Shown piece after piece: positions 1-13,500 of a stretch of 64,000 bases of DNA. The translations under genes were made by a program, and so were the position numbers. Source of the stretch: Baylisascaris procyonis (Eukaryota > Nematoda > Chromadorea > Rhabditida > Ascarididae); the NCBI GenBank assembly GCA_037389465.1, contig JAZARR010000089.1, positions 186,001-250,000 on the forward strand, written 5' to 3'. The first letter of the stretch is position 1. Each line of letters starts with the position of its first letter. Under the pieces are notes generated by a model that ran no database searches, was not told where the DNA came from, and saw only the letters and a list, made by a program, of their open reading frames with translations.

Positions 1-428
1 ACTGCTGAGTCCTAAATTTTGATAAAAAGTTGCCAAACACAAAAGTTCTCGAACTTCAGGAGGGTCGCTTCGGGTTAGGTGGGAGGAGGAGGGAAGATGG
101 GACAGGGGAGGGGAATATGCCTATGTGCACTTCGAACATAGCAGTTAACAATTACCCATGCGCTCGATAGACCGCTATGAAATCACGCCTTAACAATGCG
201 TGTATCACTAAAACAGCATAGGAACATATTGCACAGTTTTCATGCATTCACATTATGAAAGTCGCGGACAACCACACATCGAGAGCCACAATTTAACCAC
301 AACATTGAAAGTGGCTGCAAAATAAAACACAGCCTTTAACAAGATATTAATCATTCCCCTCCTTAAATAAATACCTTAGTAACTCCATGAGTAAGTAGCT
401 AATCGCACGGAAAAAACCTAGAAAAGGT
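1..428. other. 3' flank of the MIT-domain gene, no gene seen
   Basis: This is AT-rich sequence with a short purine-rich, G-rich patch near 60-115. It should contain the 3' UTR and poly(A) signal of the MIT gene. I see no exon with calpain similarity in either direction. Confidence 0.5.
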
Positions 429-2241
429 CTAACCATCGGTTGGAACTTCAGGAAGATCTAAGCTCGGCTCGCGTCCACTGTCTCCTCCTTTCTTTGACGA
501 TTCTTTGAGAGCTTCGGCTCGCTCCAAAGCTCTTTTTGCTAACTGCCGTAACTTCCGCCTCGTTTCCGTATCACATGAGTTTGCCTATAAAATTAAATAC
601 CTAAACAATCAAGTAAACAAAAGAGCCAGTACCACACATAAATGTTCTTGTTTTCCCTCCCCTTCTCTCTCACTGTGATGGAACTGAAAGTTGTTAAAAG
701 CACATCGTTAAAAGAGTAGAGCAATCTCTCTGGAAGGTTGAGTTCAGCTACACGGACTTACCGATTGTAGGCATAGTTCGATTGCTTCCGAATATAAAGT
801 GACTGCTTCAGATGCACGACCAGCTTCATCAGCATCTAACGCCTGATACAAAAGGAACTCAGCCCTCTCCAGATTCACTTGGTGCACACTTTTGATATTT
901 GCCGATACCATTGATGTACCTGAGAAAATCTTTCCGGTAGCGAAATTAATCCTTTCAAAACGATTAGGTAGAAAAAAGATGCCCGATTATTACCCTCTCT
1001 CATACAGTCGTTTAAGGTTTCGCTTGTCACGTTTTAGTCATATAGCAAAACAAAAGGTTTCCTCAATAACTTCAAGGTTTTTCTCTAACTTTGAGATTTT
1101 TCTCCTCCTACCTACCATTTGTTCGGTAATATGAAAAGGATCTGAAAGGAGACTAGTCGATCGTCTTGTAAAATTTTAGTTCTCCCTAAAGCATTTATTA
1201 ATTTAGCAACAACAAATCCCCTTCTAATTTTGCTGCCCTATTTTATTAACAATCAGCAGTCCATCATAATCGATCGCTGTTTCCTTCCTCTTTGCTATGC
1301 ATGTTCCCCTCCCAGTCTTCATGTTCTCCATCAGTCCCACGAATACAACTCGGATGCTGTGATGATGACTAAGGTAAAAAACGAATCTCCATAGAACGTT
1401 CAGTAAAAATAACATCTTTTCTGTCAACAAAAAAACTCTTCGGATCTAGTAAATTCAGTCGATATTTGAGAAAATCACATCGCCAATAATTCGTAGACCT
1501 TTTCAACTATTCTTAAATACCTTTTACGGCAATGATCAATAAAGTGAAATTGATAACAAAAAAGCACCAACGCTGAACTTTCAGTAATTCCGCACGCCTT
1601 ATATATTCTTCGGCAGTGGTCACGAAATTTGGTGGTACCTTATTCTGATGAACCAGTTCCAATATTCCATTCGCCGCATCCTATATTAAATGTAACAACG
1701 ATTTATAAGTAATTTTTAAAATACTGACGTAGAAATTACCCACATGCACTACCTTCCCTATTGGATGGATTTAAACGAAACACAAATTCTCAAGTCGGCT
1801 CGGGCTAAGTGTGGTTCCGGGCTCGCTGTTCCACATCGAAAGTTACGATGCCAAATTCTGTAAAGTGGCCCGTACGAGTGATAGTTTAGTTGCAGATAAA
1901 CATCTAACAATACTGTCCTAGGCGTATCATTATGCATAGAACTTTCTAAAAACAGCTATCGAGAGAGTTCGAATTATAGAAGTGCTGAAAGAGAAACCCG
2001 AATACCGGCCAAGCCAAAACTCTTATAGCATATTTAACTGATATTTCCCTAATATTAGGGGTGAATCGATCGCTAAGAATAGGAAACAGTTAATATATGC
2101 AAAATTCATAAATTATAAAGAGAAACACAATCGCCTGGAAATAAACAAAAAACTTACAACATAAAAATATATGGCGGCATCATACCTTCCCGCTTTATCA
2201 TAGGCAATTGCCTTTTCCGCTGAATGTGTCGCATCTTCCAT
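429..2241 (-). CDS. Two-MIT-domain protein, similar to the N-terminus of calpain-7
   Basis: Exons in transcript order: 2241-2158, 1680-1572, 919-762, 584-429, giving 168 residues ending at TAG. The start ATG has an in-frame TGA nine bases upstream. The first repeat runs from MEDATHSAEKAIAYDKAGRY to EEYIRRAELLKVQR (residues 1-64). The second runs from VNLERAEFLLYQALDADEAG to LKESSK. Both match the tandem MIT helices of calpain-7, where MIT domains bind ESCRT-III tails. In the second, LERAEFLL and ALERAEAL line up closely with the human protein. No calpain protease domain follows: the reading frame closes after a short tail containing LDLPEVP, and the 428 bases to the window edge show no calpain exon. 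Exon 2 could instead run to 1521 with a GTATTT donor, but that inserts a hydrophobic stretch foreign to the family. The role as an ESCRT adaptor is inferred. Confidence 0.72.
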
Positions 2242-4563
2242 TAAGTGTCAATGAAACCTTTAATTTTTTTTTTTCAACAATTGGAATATTAACCATAAGC
2301 ATTATATAATTGTGCGCATCATTCAAAAACACATAAAAATTAAAAAAATAAAAACGCATTCCAGTTTCATCGAATAAGCAAAATAACCGCCATAATCTAA
2401 CGAATAGTATATAAAGAATTTCTTCGTGAAAGAAATGTTTTCAAAACTTCTTACAAAATGCAATTAAACAAAAAATTTGCGTTCAAATGACGACCAGTTG
2501 TCCACCTTACAACAATAAGAAGCGATCAAGCTGATATATAACAGCTAAAAAAAAACTCCTTGATCTAGTGAGTTTACCACATGACTAAGCATGACTCATT
2601 GCAGCATCGTTACGGTTAGCATTACTTTAGACCTTTCCTAAGTAGGCGGAAAAATGGGTGGAAAAACTATGCAAAAAATAAATAAATAAAACTATGTAAA
2701 AAAAACTGACTATGCAAAATCTAGCACTGGTTTAAGCATGTTCAATAGTGAAAACCGCCAATTCCGCCACCCGGAAAAAAAGGAATTAAAGTTCTCGAGA
2801 ACACCTCTAACCTCTCCCCCCCCCCCACCTTCTTTGTTGCTGAATTTGGCAACGATTTCAGTACTTTTAAGAAGAGTTCCATAAAAAATTCACCGTGGGG
2901 ATAACAACGAAAATTCAAGTTAGAAAAGGGACATTTTTAAGTTTAGGAAACACTGAAGCATGTTCGCATAGAGAGTGGGCATTATAATTTCCAACAACAC
3001 CCTTGAAATCTTCCCCATTCCCGCCTCTTCCTGAAATCAGTAGTGAATTCTTGGAGGTCACCACAGCGGTTGTACAATTCTTTTGCCTGATGCCGGTGGT
3101 TGTTCTTCCCTTCCTCTCCCGAATCCTAAGGCAGAATAATACCCGTGGCACAGCATGTATGGAGACAGAAGCACATATACCTTTGTGTAAAACTTGAGGA
3201 TGAAGTGTTTAACGAAATAAAATGTCATTTTTTGAATTTCAAGGAAATAGTCATAGAGATATTTTTCTTTCAAAAATTTTGAAGGTGAGGGAGTATTATT
3301 GGATACGGGCCATTATCAAAGAGCATAGTCCTTCTTCCAGAAAGCGAGCATCCCACCGGTCAATCTTCTTGAATGAGCATCAAGAAACTCAAGTCCCGAC
3401 CAAGTATGGCGTAAACAGCTAGCAGAAAAGAGTGATAACAATCAAGGAGCAGAGGGAGGCGAAGAAGAAATGGGAGGGTGAAGGTGAGGGAAAGAACCTG
3501 GCCGAGGTTATATGTGAGTGACGTGGCCAATTCAGCTCAGCTGGAATCATGCGAACGGGTTAGGTTACATTTGCCGTCAAGTGCGAGCCTGACCGCCAGC
3601 TTAGTTTCTTCAGTCATTTCTTTTCCTTCTTCGGATGGGATCCGACCTACGTTCCTTTTACGTGACCGGATTCGGAAGGACGCCATACAGTGACGACAAA
3701 TTGTCTCTCGTTTCCTTCACAGAGGAAAGCAAACCATAAAAGAGCACCGGGAGATAAGAAAACGACAAAAGAAATGAATCTGAATAAAAGGAATTGAGAG
3801 AAAGGAAATTTTCAAGAAGGATCAACCGGAAGCTGGGGCGCCACCTTTTCTCTCTTTCTCGAAGAGCTGAATAACGCGTATCAAGACCGGAAAAACCTGT
3901 TATAAAACGCGCCAAAACATACCACATAGCGCACATGTGAATCCACACAATAAACACTTTAAAAATTTTAAACTAGCAGAAAAAAAAACGAGAAATCAAC
4001 GTAAAACAACATGCAAATCACCGGTTGTAAATTTGAAAAATTCTAGCGCGCAAATTCCTCTATTGCAGCTAAATATCTGAAATGATTTCCTTAACTACAA
4101 AAAAAAACATTCAAGTGAACGGAAAAAAAAACAACCGCTATAATTCAATGAGTCAATGCTACGTAGCTATCTAAATTCATATTAGGATTCCAGGTATCTA
4201 AAGGTATACTAAAAGGCAGTCACACTTGTGAAACTTACATATGCTTGTTATGAACATATAGGTTTATATGACCAATAAGCAGTTTTGTATTGCATTACCT
4301 TTATTTATGATATAGTGGAAGATTTAGTGAACTCCAACTGAAAGTGTAGTCCCAACGATGTCATTTCAAATATTTCCTATTCACTTAACCATAAATTCCT
4401 ATGAGATTCACATGAACTATTTCATTTAGAATGAAGCTCGAGAAGTGATTCGAACATGATTCTCAAAGCTGCAGCATTTACTCCAACTAGTTGATCATAA
4501 CAATTTGCTAAAGCATCTGTTGATTCCAATGATTCATAGAAATGTTTATGCACAAATCATTTA
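2242..4563. other. Intergenic region between WDR60 stop and MIT-gene start
   Basis: This stretch lies downstream of WDR60 and upstream of the MIT-domain gene, both on the minus strand. It holds homopolymer tracts, including a C-run near 2815. The segment 3300-3700 is richer in GC and could be a promoter or an unrecognised non-coding transcript. The open frames here are short and resemble no known family. Confidence 0.4.
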
Positions 4564-7500
4564 TTACAATTTATGATTTAATATTTCGACAAGTTCGATT
4601 AAAGAAGATTGCGTCTGTGATTTGCATATTTTCTCGAAAGCATGCACTTGAGTTTGCCCATTCGATAAGCCAAGTGCCTAAAAACATTTGCCTTTTTAAA
4701 ATATTTTGTCTATAATAGCGTTGCATAGTGCAATTTATAGGTATAAATAGCAATTCAATCAATTCTATACGTATCAAATATATTTAGAGATTTTTATAAA
4801 TTTGATATATTCTGATCAAGTTCATAGTTGATATTCTTAGAGAATTTTTTAAACGATTCCTCATATTTCATTTATTCCTTTTGAAAGAAAGACGTAGAGA
4901 TCTTTCGCTACGACTCCTCCTTTTCCCCATCTTCCTGTCCTCCTCTCCTCCTCCCTTCCCTTTCTCTCCAACCCCCCCCCTTTCCCTACATCACTTCCAT
5001 TAACTATCATTCACTCAGCTGTGATTTCTTTAAAAAAATATATATATAAATAAAAATTGCTATACCAAGAAGGAAAATGAAGTTTCATCGTTGCCACGTT
5101 TCGTTTTCTCACTCCAAATCGATGTACACAACACTGATGCTTGAAGTTCCTTCTCTAAATTACAGACAACCATTGGTGATTTACCGGTTGCGATATCCCA
5201 TACAAGTAGACGTATTCCATTGTGAATCGAATAAAATACCGATTCACATCTATAATCCATTAAATATCAATTCATATCAACGCCTATCGAAATCAATTAT
5301 CGAGATCAATATGAGAAAGAATAACAAAATTTTAGATTAAAATAAATTAAGTAATAGACTGAACATGAAAAGTAAAAAGATAAAAAGTGTTGTTAACATA
5401 GATTTGAGTGATTATCACTCAAGGGTATTTCATTCATTAAAATAAGCTTATCTGCCAATGTCTCTATTATAATTTACTAAAACCTAGACAAGGAACTATA
5501 GCCAGTTAAGGTGATTGCATAACATAAAGCATAGAAAGAAACCTTACTATGAGCATCATACCAGCACTATAGAATTAAGAGCACTACGAAAGTAAGAGTA
5601 CCAACGAATAATAGAGAGTCGGATAAATCTAGTTGTGGGGAGCGGAGAGGTGGGGGGGGGGGGATTAATAAACAACAACTTCGTCCTTATACTAGTAGAA
5701 AATTTTAGTTTAACTTAAATAGCGGCTGTTTTGGTCAAGCTTATGATCGTCGTTTTAATTTCACAGGTTAGAAATTTATAGCTCACGAAAAGCTTAAATC
5801 ACATAACATTTTGAAATATACTTTCATAAAATATATTAGTTTAAAGCAACTAAATAATCAAAGATTAAACCTTGGTGAGAATTCAACATGAGTAACCGGC
5901 TTCCGGGAACTGTTCGGAGGTATTAACACTAGAATAGCCTCTGCTCGATTTAATTTATACAATGAAACGTGTCCATTCGATAGACCCGCCTAAATTCGCT
6001 CACTTTTTAGCGTATATTTGAATATTCAGATTTTTTTATCACAAGAACATCACCTTCATAGTTATAAGGATTCAAAAAGCTCGGTGGATATGAATTCCTA
6101 GCATTACTTTATATGTAGTGGGCTTGTTGGTCATTTTAATTTCAATCCATTTTGCTCCCCTTCCTTTACGTTTAAAGAGACGATATTATTCGCAGAGACT
6201 GGAAAATAAGCGAAATGAAACTCTGTGAAAATTCATTAGAAAATTACAAAAAAAACGAACTATGACACTTGAATAAAATATAGATGAAAGAAAAATATCA
6301 TAATTTCTCAACGCTGCAATAAGCATTGCGAGCGAATCAATTTTTTTTCCCCATACTTAACGGAATGAAATAAAATTTTGAGTTCTCCTAAAAGAAGAAA
6401 AATAAACAACTCATATATTAGTTCAATTACACCGTCAACAAATTTATCTTTTAAACGATAAACAATAATAAATAATCCTGAAAGTAAATCTCTTAGGAAT
6501 TTAAAAAAAAAAAATTAGCTCAGAGATAAATGAACCGATTAGAAAAGAAAATTTTCGATTCTTAAAATTCATTACGAATTTCAAAATACTTAACTTTCAA
6601 AAAACAGAAGTTCACAATTTAAGTTTTTAATTTCCAATTCTTAATTCAATTACTCCAATCAACTACAAATTTCCTCACTTTAATTAATGATGTAAGACCA
6701 TTGTAATTTTGCATGAAATAATTGCAATTGAGTAACAAAATTACTGCACATATATCGCTGATTTATAGCAAAAAAAAACGGTAAAGCACACCAAATCAGA
6801 GAAATTTTCTCACCAAAATAATTGACGGATCGAATTTTGAAAATTTCTGACACAAAATTTCAGCCGCCGCATCTGTAACGTAGCGAAGGTTATTCAAAAT
6901 CAAACGAATACTTCCAATAAATCAAGTGAATTGTGATAAGGCTTCATAGGGAGTAAAATATCTTTTTGATGACGTCATATAGAACTTTGACCTTGCCCAG
7001 AAGCATGTAATACGAAGAGGAAATGATGTACATTGCCTAAAACGAATCAGGCGAATAATTTTTGATAAAAATCTAGGCAAAAGAAATATTTTCTACCAAC
7101 AGATGAAGCTGTCATAAAAATAGACGTAAATTAGCCATATCATATTTCAATGTCCCATTCACTCCTCTATTCGATGATCGTTCCAGAATTTTGGGTTCAC
7201 TCCCTATCAATTCCGTAATCCGTTAACTTCCTCAACAACCTTGATTAAAATATATAAATATTTCTATAATAATGGAGAAATTTCCTTCTAAACTATATTT
7301 CGAATATTACTACAACAATTTGCCAAGTAAAACTCAAAAACTCTCGAAAATTTAACTCTCTACAAATCTCCGCATACTAAGTACTTTTTTCCAATGCAAA
7401 ATTTTGTTAACTCACTGATATCCGCCTTATAAATCCTCGGACCCGTAAATGTGATCCCTTTCATGCGCACAATATTCAAAATAAAACCCGCATCTGTTGC

Positions 7501-10500
7501 TAACAAAAATTGACTTCTATTCAATGGATTCGGTAGCATCGCATTGACGATCAATCGTAGTCGTCCCATCGAATTGCTCAAAAAAAAAAATCGTCGATAA
7601 AACTAAACAAAAGGCCGATTCCTCATCTCATATATAGAAAAGGATATTGAGATGGAGAAAAGCTAAAAGGCTTGGTCACTAAACCTAACAAATTTTTGAG
7701 AAATATTCTATTTGTTAATCTAGATGATTAGAGGATTTTTTCAAGTCTTTTGAAAATTTTGAGAGTGAAATAAGCGTAAATAGATTCAATCATTTAAATT
7801 TTGTTATCAAATGTATCATAACAGCTTCGAAATATTAACTTTTCCATTTGCAAAATAATCAGCATACAAAATCCACAACCCTTTAGGATTACCTAATAGT
7901 AGCACAATACGCACTCTCCCTCTATTTTCCAACTTATTTCTTATCATCAATTAATCACTTCACCCACAATTTTAACTAGAATTTAAAGATGTGTGAGGTA
8001 AATTCAGAAATTAAATAACTGCGAAATCACAATAAAATTGATAGTGGCAATATGCAATAATGCCAAATAAAGTTTCTATTATTTTCGGCTCTTCATTTGA
8101 ATAATCAGCTAGGTTACTTCTAACTTCAGCAACAAATATTTCTAACCATAATTTCTATATTAATTTCAGTGGCATGCTTCATGTATATTTCTATGGAATT
8201 AAGCACTTCAACAACCAACTTACTTTATAATCACTTTATCGGGCTTTAATATATCTACTTGGCTCATTTTTAGCGTCGCTCCTGGCCTCAATCCCAAATC
8301 CATATCTGCACTCATACTTGATCCATCAATTATGGCCCATATTGTAACCGTACCTGCTTGGTTTATACTGATCACTTGATAAGACTGAGTTATGCTGCAA
8401 ACAAACGGTATAAATATAAATATAAATAAATGAAAAAGTGTGCAACAAACTTTGAAAAACACAAGAATACAGGCTCTAAGAAATATCTGAAATCCGAAAG
8501 ATGGGTGATCAACTACATCAAGGGCAAACGAGAATTATTATTGATAAAAGATAAACGAATAGTGAAATAGTTTTTATACGGCTCGCTCAGGGATATGCTT
8601 TTAACAGCTTCATGAAAGTTGTAGATGCAGGAATCCCGAAAAAAACTGATTATTGCAATTGCAGTCTTAAAGATTATCATTGATAGAAATCAGAAAATTT
8701 TTTAATTTGAACTTTTTCGACGATTCTCACCACTAGACACCTCGGCAACAAAATATATTTGGAAAAGGGTGAAAGAGGGAATGTGGAAATTACAATAACG
8801 AACTTCGAAAGAAAGGTGAGATGAGGAGGGGACAGTGAGGAAAGTTAATGAATTCCATAAAATGAATTCTTCGGGCGACTTACTCGTTTTGCCAATCTCC
8901 AACAGTATGAATATCGACAATCGGTGCATCTTGTTCTTCGTTCTTTTCAGATTTCCATACTATCCCACTGAACGATGTATCGTATGCAGCTGTACGAAGA
9001 CAATAATCGTTCGTTGTTTCTGGCCAAGGTAGGGTTGACTGGAATATTGATGATGCTTCTTGTAAATCGAAAGCAAGACAACTACCATCCGCCTAGAAAT
9101 ATGAACATATTATAATGATTTTACTATTTATGGATTCTAATATATTCGTATCTATGTTATTCGCTTTTATCATGTTTAGTTATAAAATTTTTATCTGATA
9201 TGCAAATTCTGCTAGCAAAAAAATCACATACATTTGCGATAATACGTGCACTACTTTATAAAAGTTTATAACTTAAGAAGTTTACCTGTAAAACTAAATA
9301 CTGAACTTGTTGCCTTAATTAAATTGAATACAGTCGAGCATATTTACCTTAAGTTTCATTAAGGTAACATAATATAAAATGTTAGCGGCAATCAAATAAT
9401 TAGTTGTTATAAGAGATGTGTAGTGCAAATAAACATACCAAACCAACGAATATAGCACTCGATCCATCTGGTGAATAGCAACAACATCGAACTTCACTTT
9501 CGCATAACATCACTCTAAAATGAATATGTTTCATAGTTGTTTTAATAATTCGTAAAGATTGCAGCATAGATGAAGACTAGGCATCACCTGCCTTTCAAGT
9601 GCTGGCCACCTGGCCGTCAAATGCACTACTGACCATTTGACCATTACATGCGCTGCTAACCGTTTGACCACCAAAAATGCTACTGACCATCAGTCCACGT
9701 GTAGATCTTCAAATCACTGTAAGTGATTATGTACTTTCGATACCACATAGCTTAGCTATAATCCACGCATCTATTTATCAGCTCAATGATATGGCGCATA
9801 AATATGGAAAATTAAAGCTCAATCTAACCTTTCCGGTGGTGAAAAATTAAGCCTCAAACGAACCTTTCCGGTGGTTGAGGTTCACCACATTTGAATTCAA
9901 CCAATAGGCTCTTATCAACAATATCTTCGGCTGTCGATTTATTCACGTAAAAAGCAATCAATAATCGATTATCATTATGCCGAATACATGTCACTTTCGA
10001 TGCTGTAATTTTTCCCCTCATTGTTTCACTTTATTCTACATTACTAATGAATGTATCTGTAAAGCCATAATCCACCGGGCACCAATCAATTCCTCGATGT
10101 TACGGACTCACGTTTTACTAATTACTTAGCTTTATTATTGTAATTTCATCGTCCAAGTTTCAGAAGCAAAAATTTCAAGGGGCGATATTCAGAAAAATCA
10201 TGAATGAAGCGCATACAAGTCTGCGAAGCTATTTTAAAAAAATCAAAAAAGCACGACATGTGTTTTGCTAAATGCAAACGACAAATTGCACTTTCAATAT
10301 AATTTTTCTATGATAGAGATAAAGTTGAGCACGTTCGAAATATATATAAAATAAATGACGTATATTCTTTGCTAGAATCCTAAATGCTACAAAACAACAT
10401 GATATTATGAGGACAAGAGAGTAAAATGAAAATAAAATGAGGCATTACTAAGCGATGATATTCAGTAGAAGGGAAAACTGAAAAAGGATTAAACGATAGT

Positions 10501-13500
10501 GTTTTGCTTTCGGGTGTACTGCAATCGTAAGGAATCAGCTGACCAACAAGACAACTCTGTTGGTGGTCATTTAGTAACCACTTTGATGGACAACTCATCT
10601 TGACGAGTGGAAGCTTAACTTCAGGGACACCAAAAAGGGAAGGGAAGGGGAAGATGCTGAGGGTAACCTATATTCTTTAGGTTTTCTGAATAGCACTATG
10701 TATACCTCCCCCTCCCTCAATCCTAAACCAAAGCGATAGAAAATACGGTAAAGCAGTTTCTAAATTCTGCGATCAACTGATAAGTAGATAAGAAGGTAAT
10801 AGGATTCAATGGCATCAAATAGCTAATCTATAGGGTACCTATGCGATAAAAAGTAAGATGCTTACTTGTAGCTAATTTTCCCAATGAGAAGATATTATAA
10901 CCGGCACTAAAAGTCATATTTGATCGATTTTGCATTGATGAGGGTTGTTGATCAGTGGTGGGAACTGAGATCAACTCGATAATAACCTTCAATAAATCTT
11001 TGCCTATTTAGTCAACTCATAATTGTTTTCATCAAAGGTATCTAATAAGCAACCTTAATAAGTTTTCTATTCCTCCTTCCTTCTTTCCCGCATTCCATTT
11101 TTGCTAATGACCACTTTTTAGAACTCCAACTCTCGATTAAGTCCACTCGGCTAGAGATGATGAAACGAATCCACGAAAAATGACTAATTTGCATAAATCG
11201 CATCACCATTCATTCGCAGAGAAAATATTCGCAAAAGATAAAAGAGTATATTCCGTAATTTCTGCACCAAAAATTCCATGAATAAAGTATGATCCTCTAA
11301 AATATCAAATTTAAGTTCAAGCTGATTCCTGGTGTGAACTAAATTACTAAAAAGTTCTCTCTAGTTGAATGAGACTCTAACAAAATGCTATATCAGTCAA
11401 ATCAATTTCCTCACACCTTAGATCATAACATATTCAAGAAAAGAAAAAGAAAAACTAGTCCAATATAGGTAACAAATGTTTTCCTTCAAAAATTTTGCAT
11501 ATTTTTCAATTATTTTGTAAATTTAAAGTGTCCATTCTAAACTAAAACAACACAGTTTAATTGCATCAATAAAAATCACTGATAAGCAACGAGCTATCGC
11601 AGTAGAAAAGTAGGACGGTGATAAAAACCTAATTAACCTGTGCAGCGATAGTGATAAATCTGCGTAATCGCTCAGAGTGCAAATGATCCACCTTATATAG
11701 TGCAAGATAGGGGTCCTCCTCATTTATGTCGACCACTTTCGACGTATTCGATGTAACTATTGATCCCCATCCCAGCTCGTCTAAAAACGAAACTCCTTCT
11801 GAGATGATGTATATTAGCGATACAAAGAGTTTAATTCATAAATAAAGAGACATGAACTCGAACATGTATGCCTTATTGAATAATGCTTCGTAGGATTCAT
11901 TAACAAAATTACGCACGAAAAAAAATGATTCGTGGCGTCTAGTGCTATATTCGCATCTAAAGTTCGCATGAGAAAATTGCTATTCGCAACAAAATTACGC
12001 ACGAAAAAAGATGATTCGTGGCGTCTAGTGCTATATTCGCATCTAAAGTTCGCATGAGAAAATTACTATTCGCAGTATTCGCCACGATAATCTCACATAA
12101 ACTTAGCACGAGAAAATAGCTACTCGCAGTATTCACTATCATAACTCTACATCAAGCTAAGATAAGAAAATATTAGTCACATATAAAAAATCACAATCGC
12201 ATGTGAAGCTGGACCCCAGTTACTGAGTTTATTCATGAATATTCAGCGAAGTGCAAACAAATATTATTATTGTCCGAAACATTGACAGTGAAATTTTATT
12301 GGTAGGTCAAATACGGCTCTACGATACGGTACTCACAGTCCGGCTCGACCCACCATGTCGGAAATTCGACTCTAGCTATTGATTCCTCAAACCTGGAGTA
12401 GACGATATACAATGGCTTATTGAACCTATCAGAAAATCGAGCTCGAACTCGAACTATTCAGAAATTTCACTCCATGTGACTGAGTTTTTTCATGTCCTTC
12501 ACCTCAGTCGCAATAATCATTCCTTTATATGACATTTTCTCTCAGAAATCATAACATATAACTTTAAATATTCTATAATTCAAAGTTTAAAAAGCATCCG
12601 AGACATAAAGATTTCAAATTCAATCATCGCCAAATGAAAATAGGTATTATTCGTATTACTCACTCTCCTAATCTTGAATAAATGTAAAAGACATAATAAA
12701 TGATTTTTGAGCATTTTGCTTATGCTCTGTTCATTTGCTAATCTGATCAACAAATGTTTTAAGTTTAATAAAGCAATATTTTCATTTTATTGCAATTTTC
12801 GCATTTTTTAAAATCTTTTCGCTTTATTTCTTTAAAAAACTTTTTTCTTTGTTCTGTTATATATGGAAAATTGCCGCATATCTGAAAAGCAATTGGATAT
12901 TTTAAACATCATAGGCACTTATCAATTGGAGGATGTTGAGTCCATTTTATTTCAGTGTCGATATCTTCTGTTTGCACTTCTCGATGAAGATCATCGTCAC
13001 CGGTCTGTGTTTGTATCTAAAATATAGCACTTGAATGGATAAAAGTGGCAACTCTTTTTGTGATTCATGCCAGGTGATTCCACCTTTCCCTTCTCCTCTC
13101 CCTTCAATCCCTCCTAAATAAGTCATTAAATGATTTCGCGAAATCTTAGTTGTTTTTACGAACAACACAAATTTTGCATTAATTAAAAACGATCTATGCA
13201 AATATTTATAAGGAAGTTATGTCAATATTAAATAGCTCTACCATGGGGGGTCTATTTTCCAATACTGTAGAAGATACAGACCAATATTATCAATCAACTA
13301 AAAGCATAAACATGATTTATTAACCTGTATACGATTTCCATCGCCAAACATTTGCATATAGAAATCATAGTCACGAAGAGGCGTTAAGTCGAGAAAATCA
13401 AAATATACCATTTCCATACCTTTAAAATAATTCAATTAACATTAAGTTATCTCAGATCATATATATCAAATTTGATCATCATAACGTATCAAAGAGCACC

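Noticed and set aside
1521..1571. Longer form of MIT-gene exon 2 using a GTATTT donor
   Set aside because: In phase, but adds a hydrophobic stretch absent from calpain-7 MIT linkers; the GTTGGT donor at 1571 gives a better alignment.
4425..4500. Minus-strand frame ending ALRIMFESLLELHSK, first taken as the last WDR60 exon
   Set aside because: The splice phase does not fit. The preceding exon runs into TAA TAA at 4564, and its own end aligns with the C-terminus of the family.
10380..10598. 72-codon minus-strand frame between WDR60 exons 10 and 11
   Set aside because: Exon 10 (phase 1) joins directly to exon 11 at 10002 with good homology; this frame would break the phase and has no family match.
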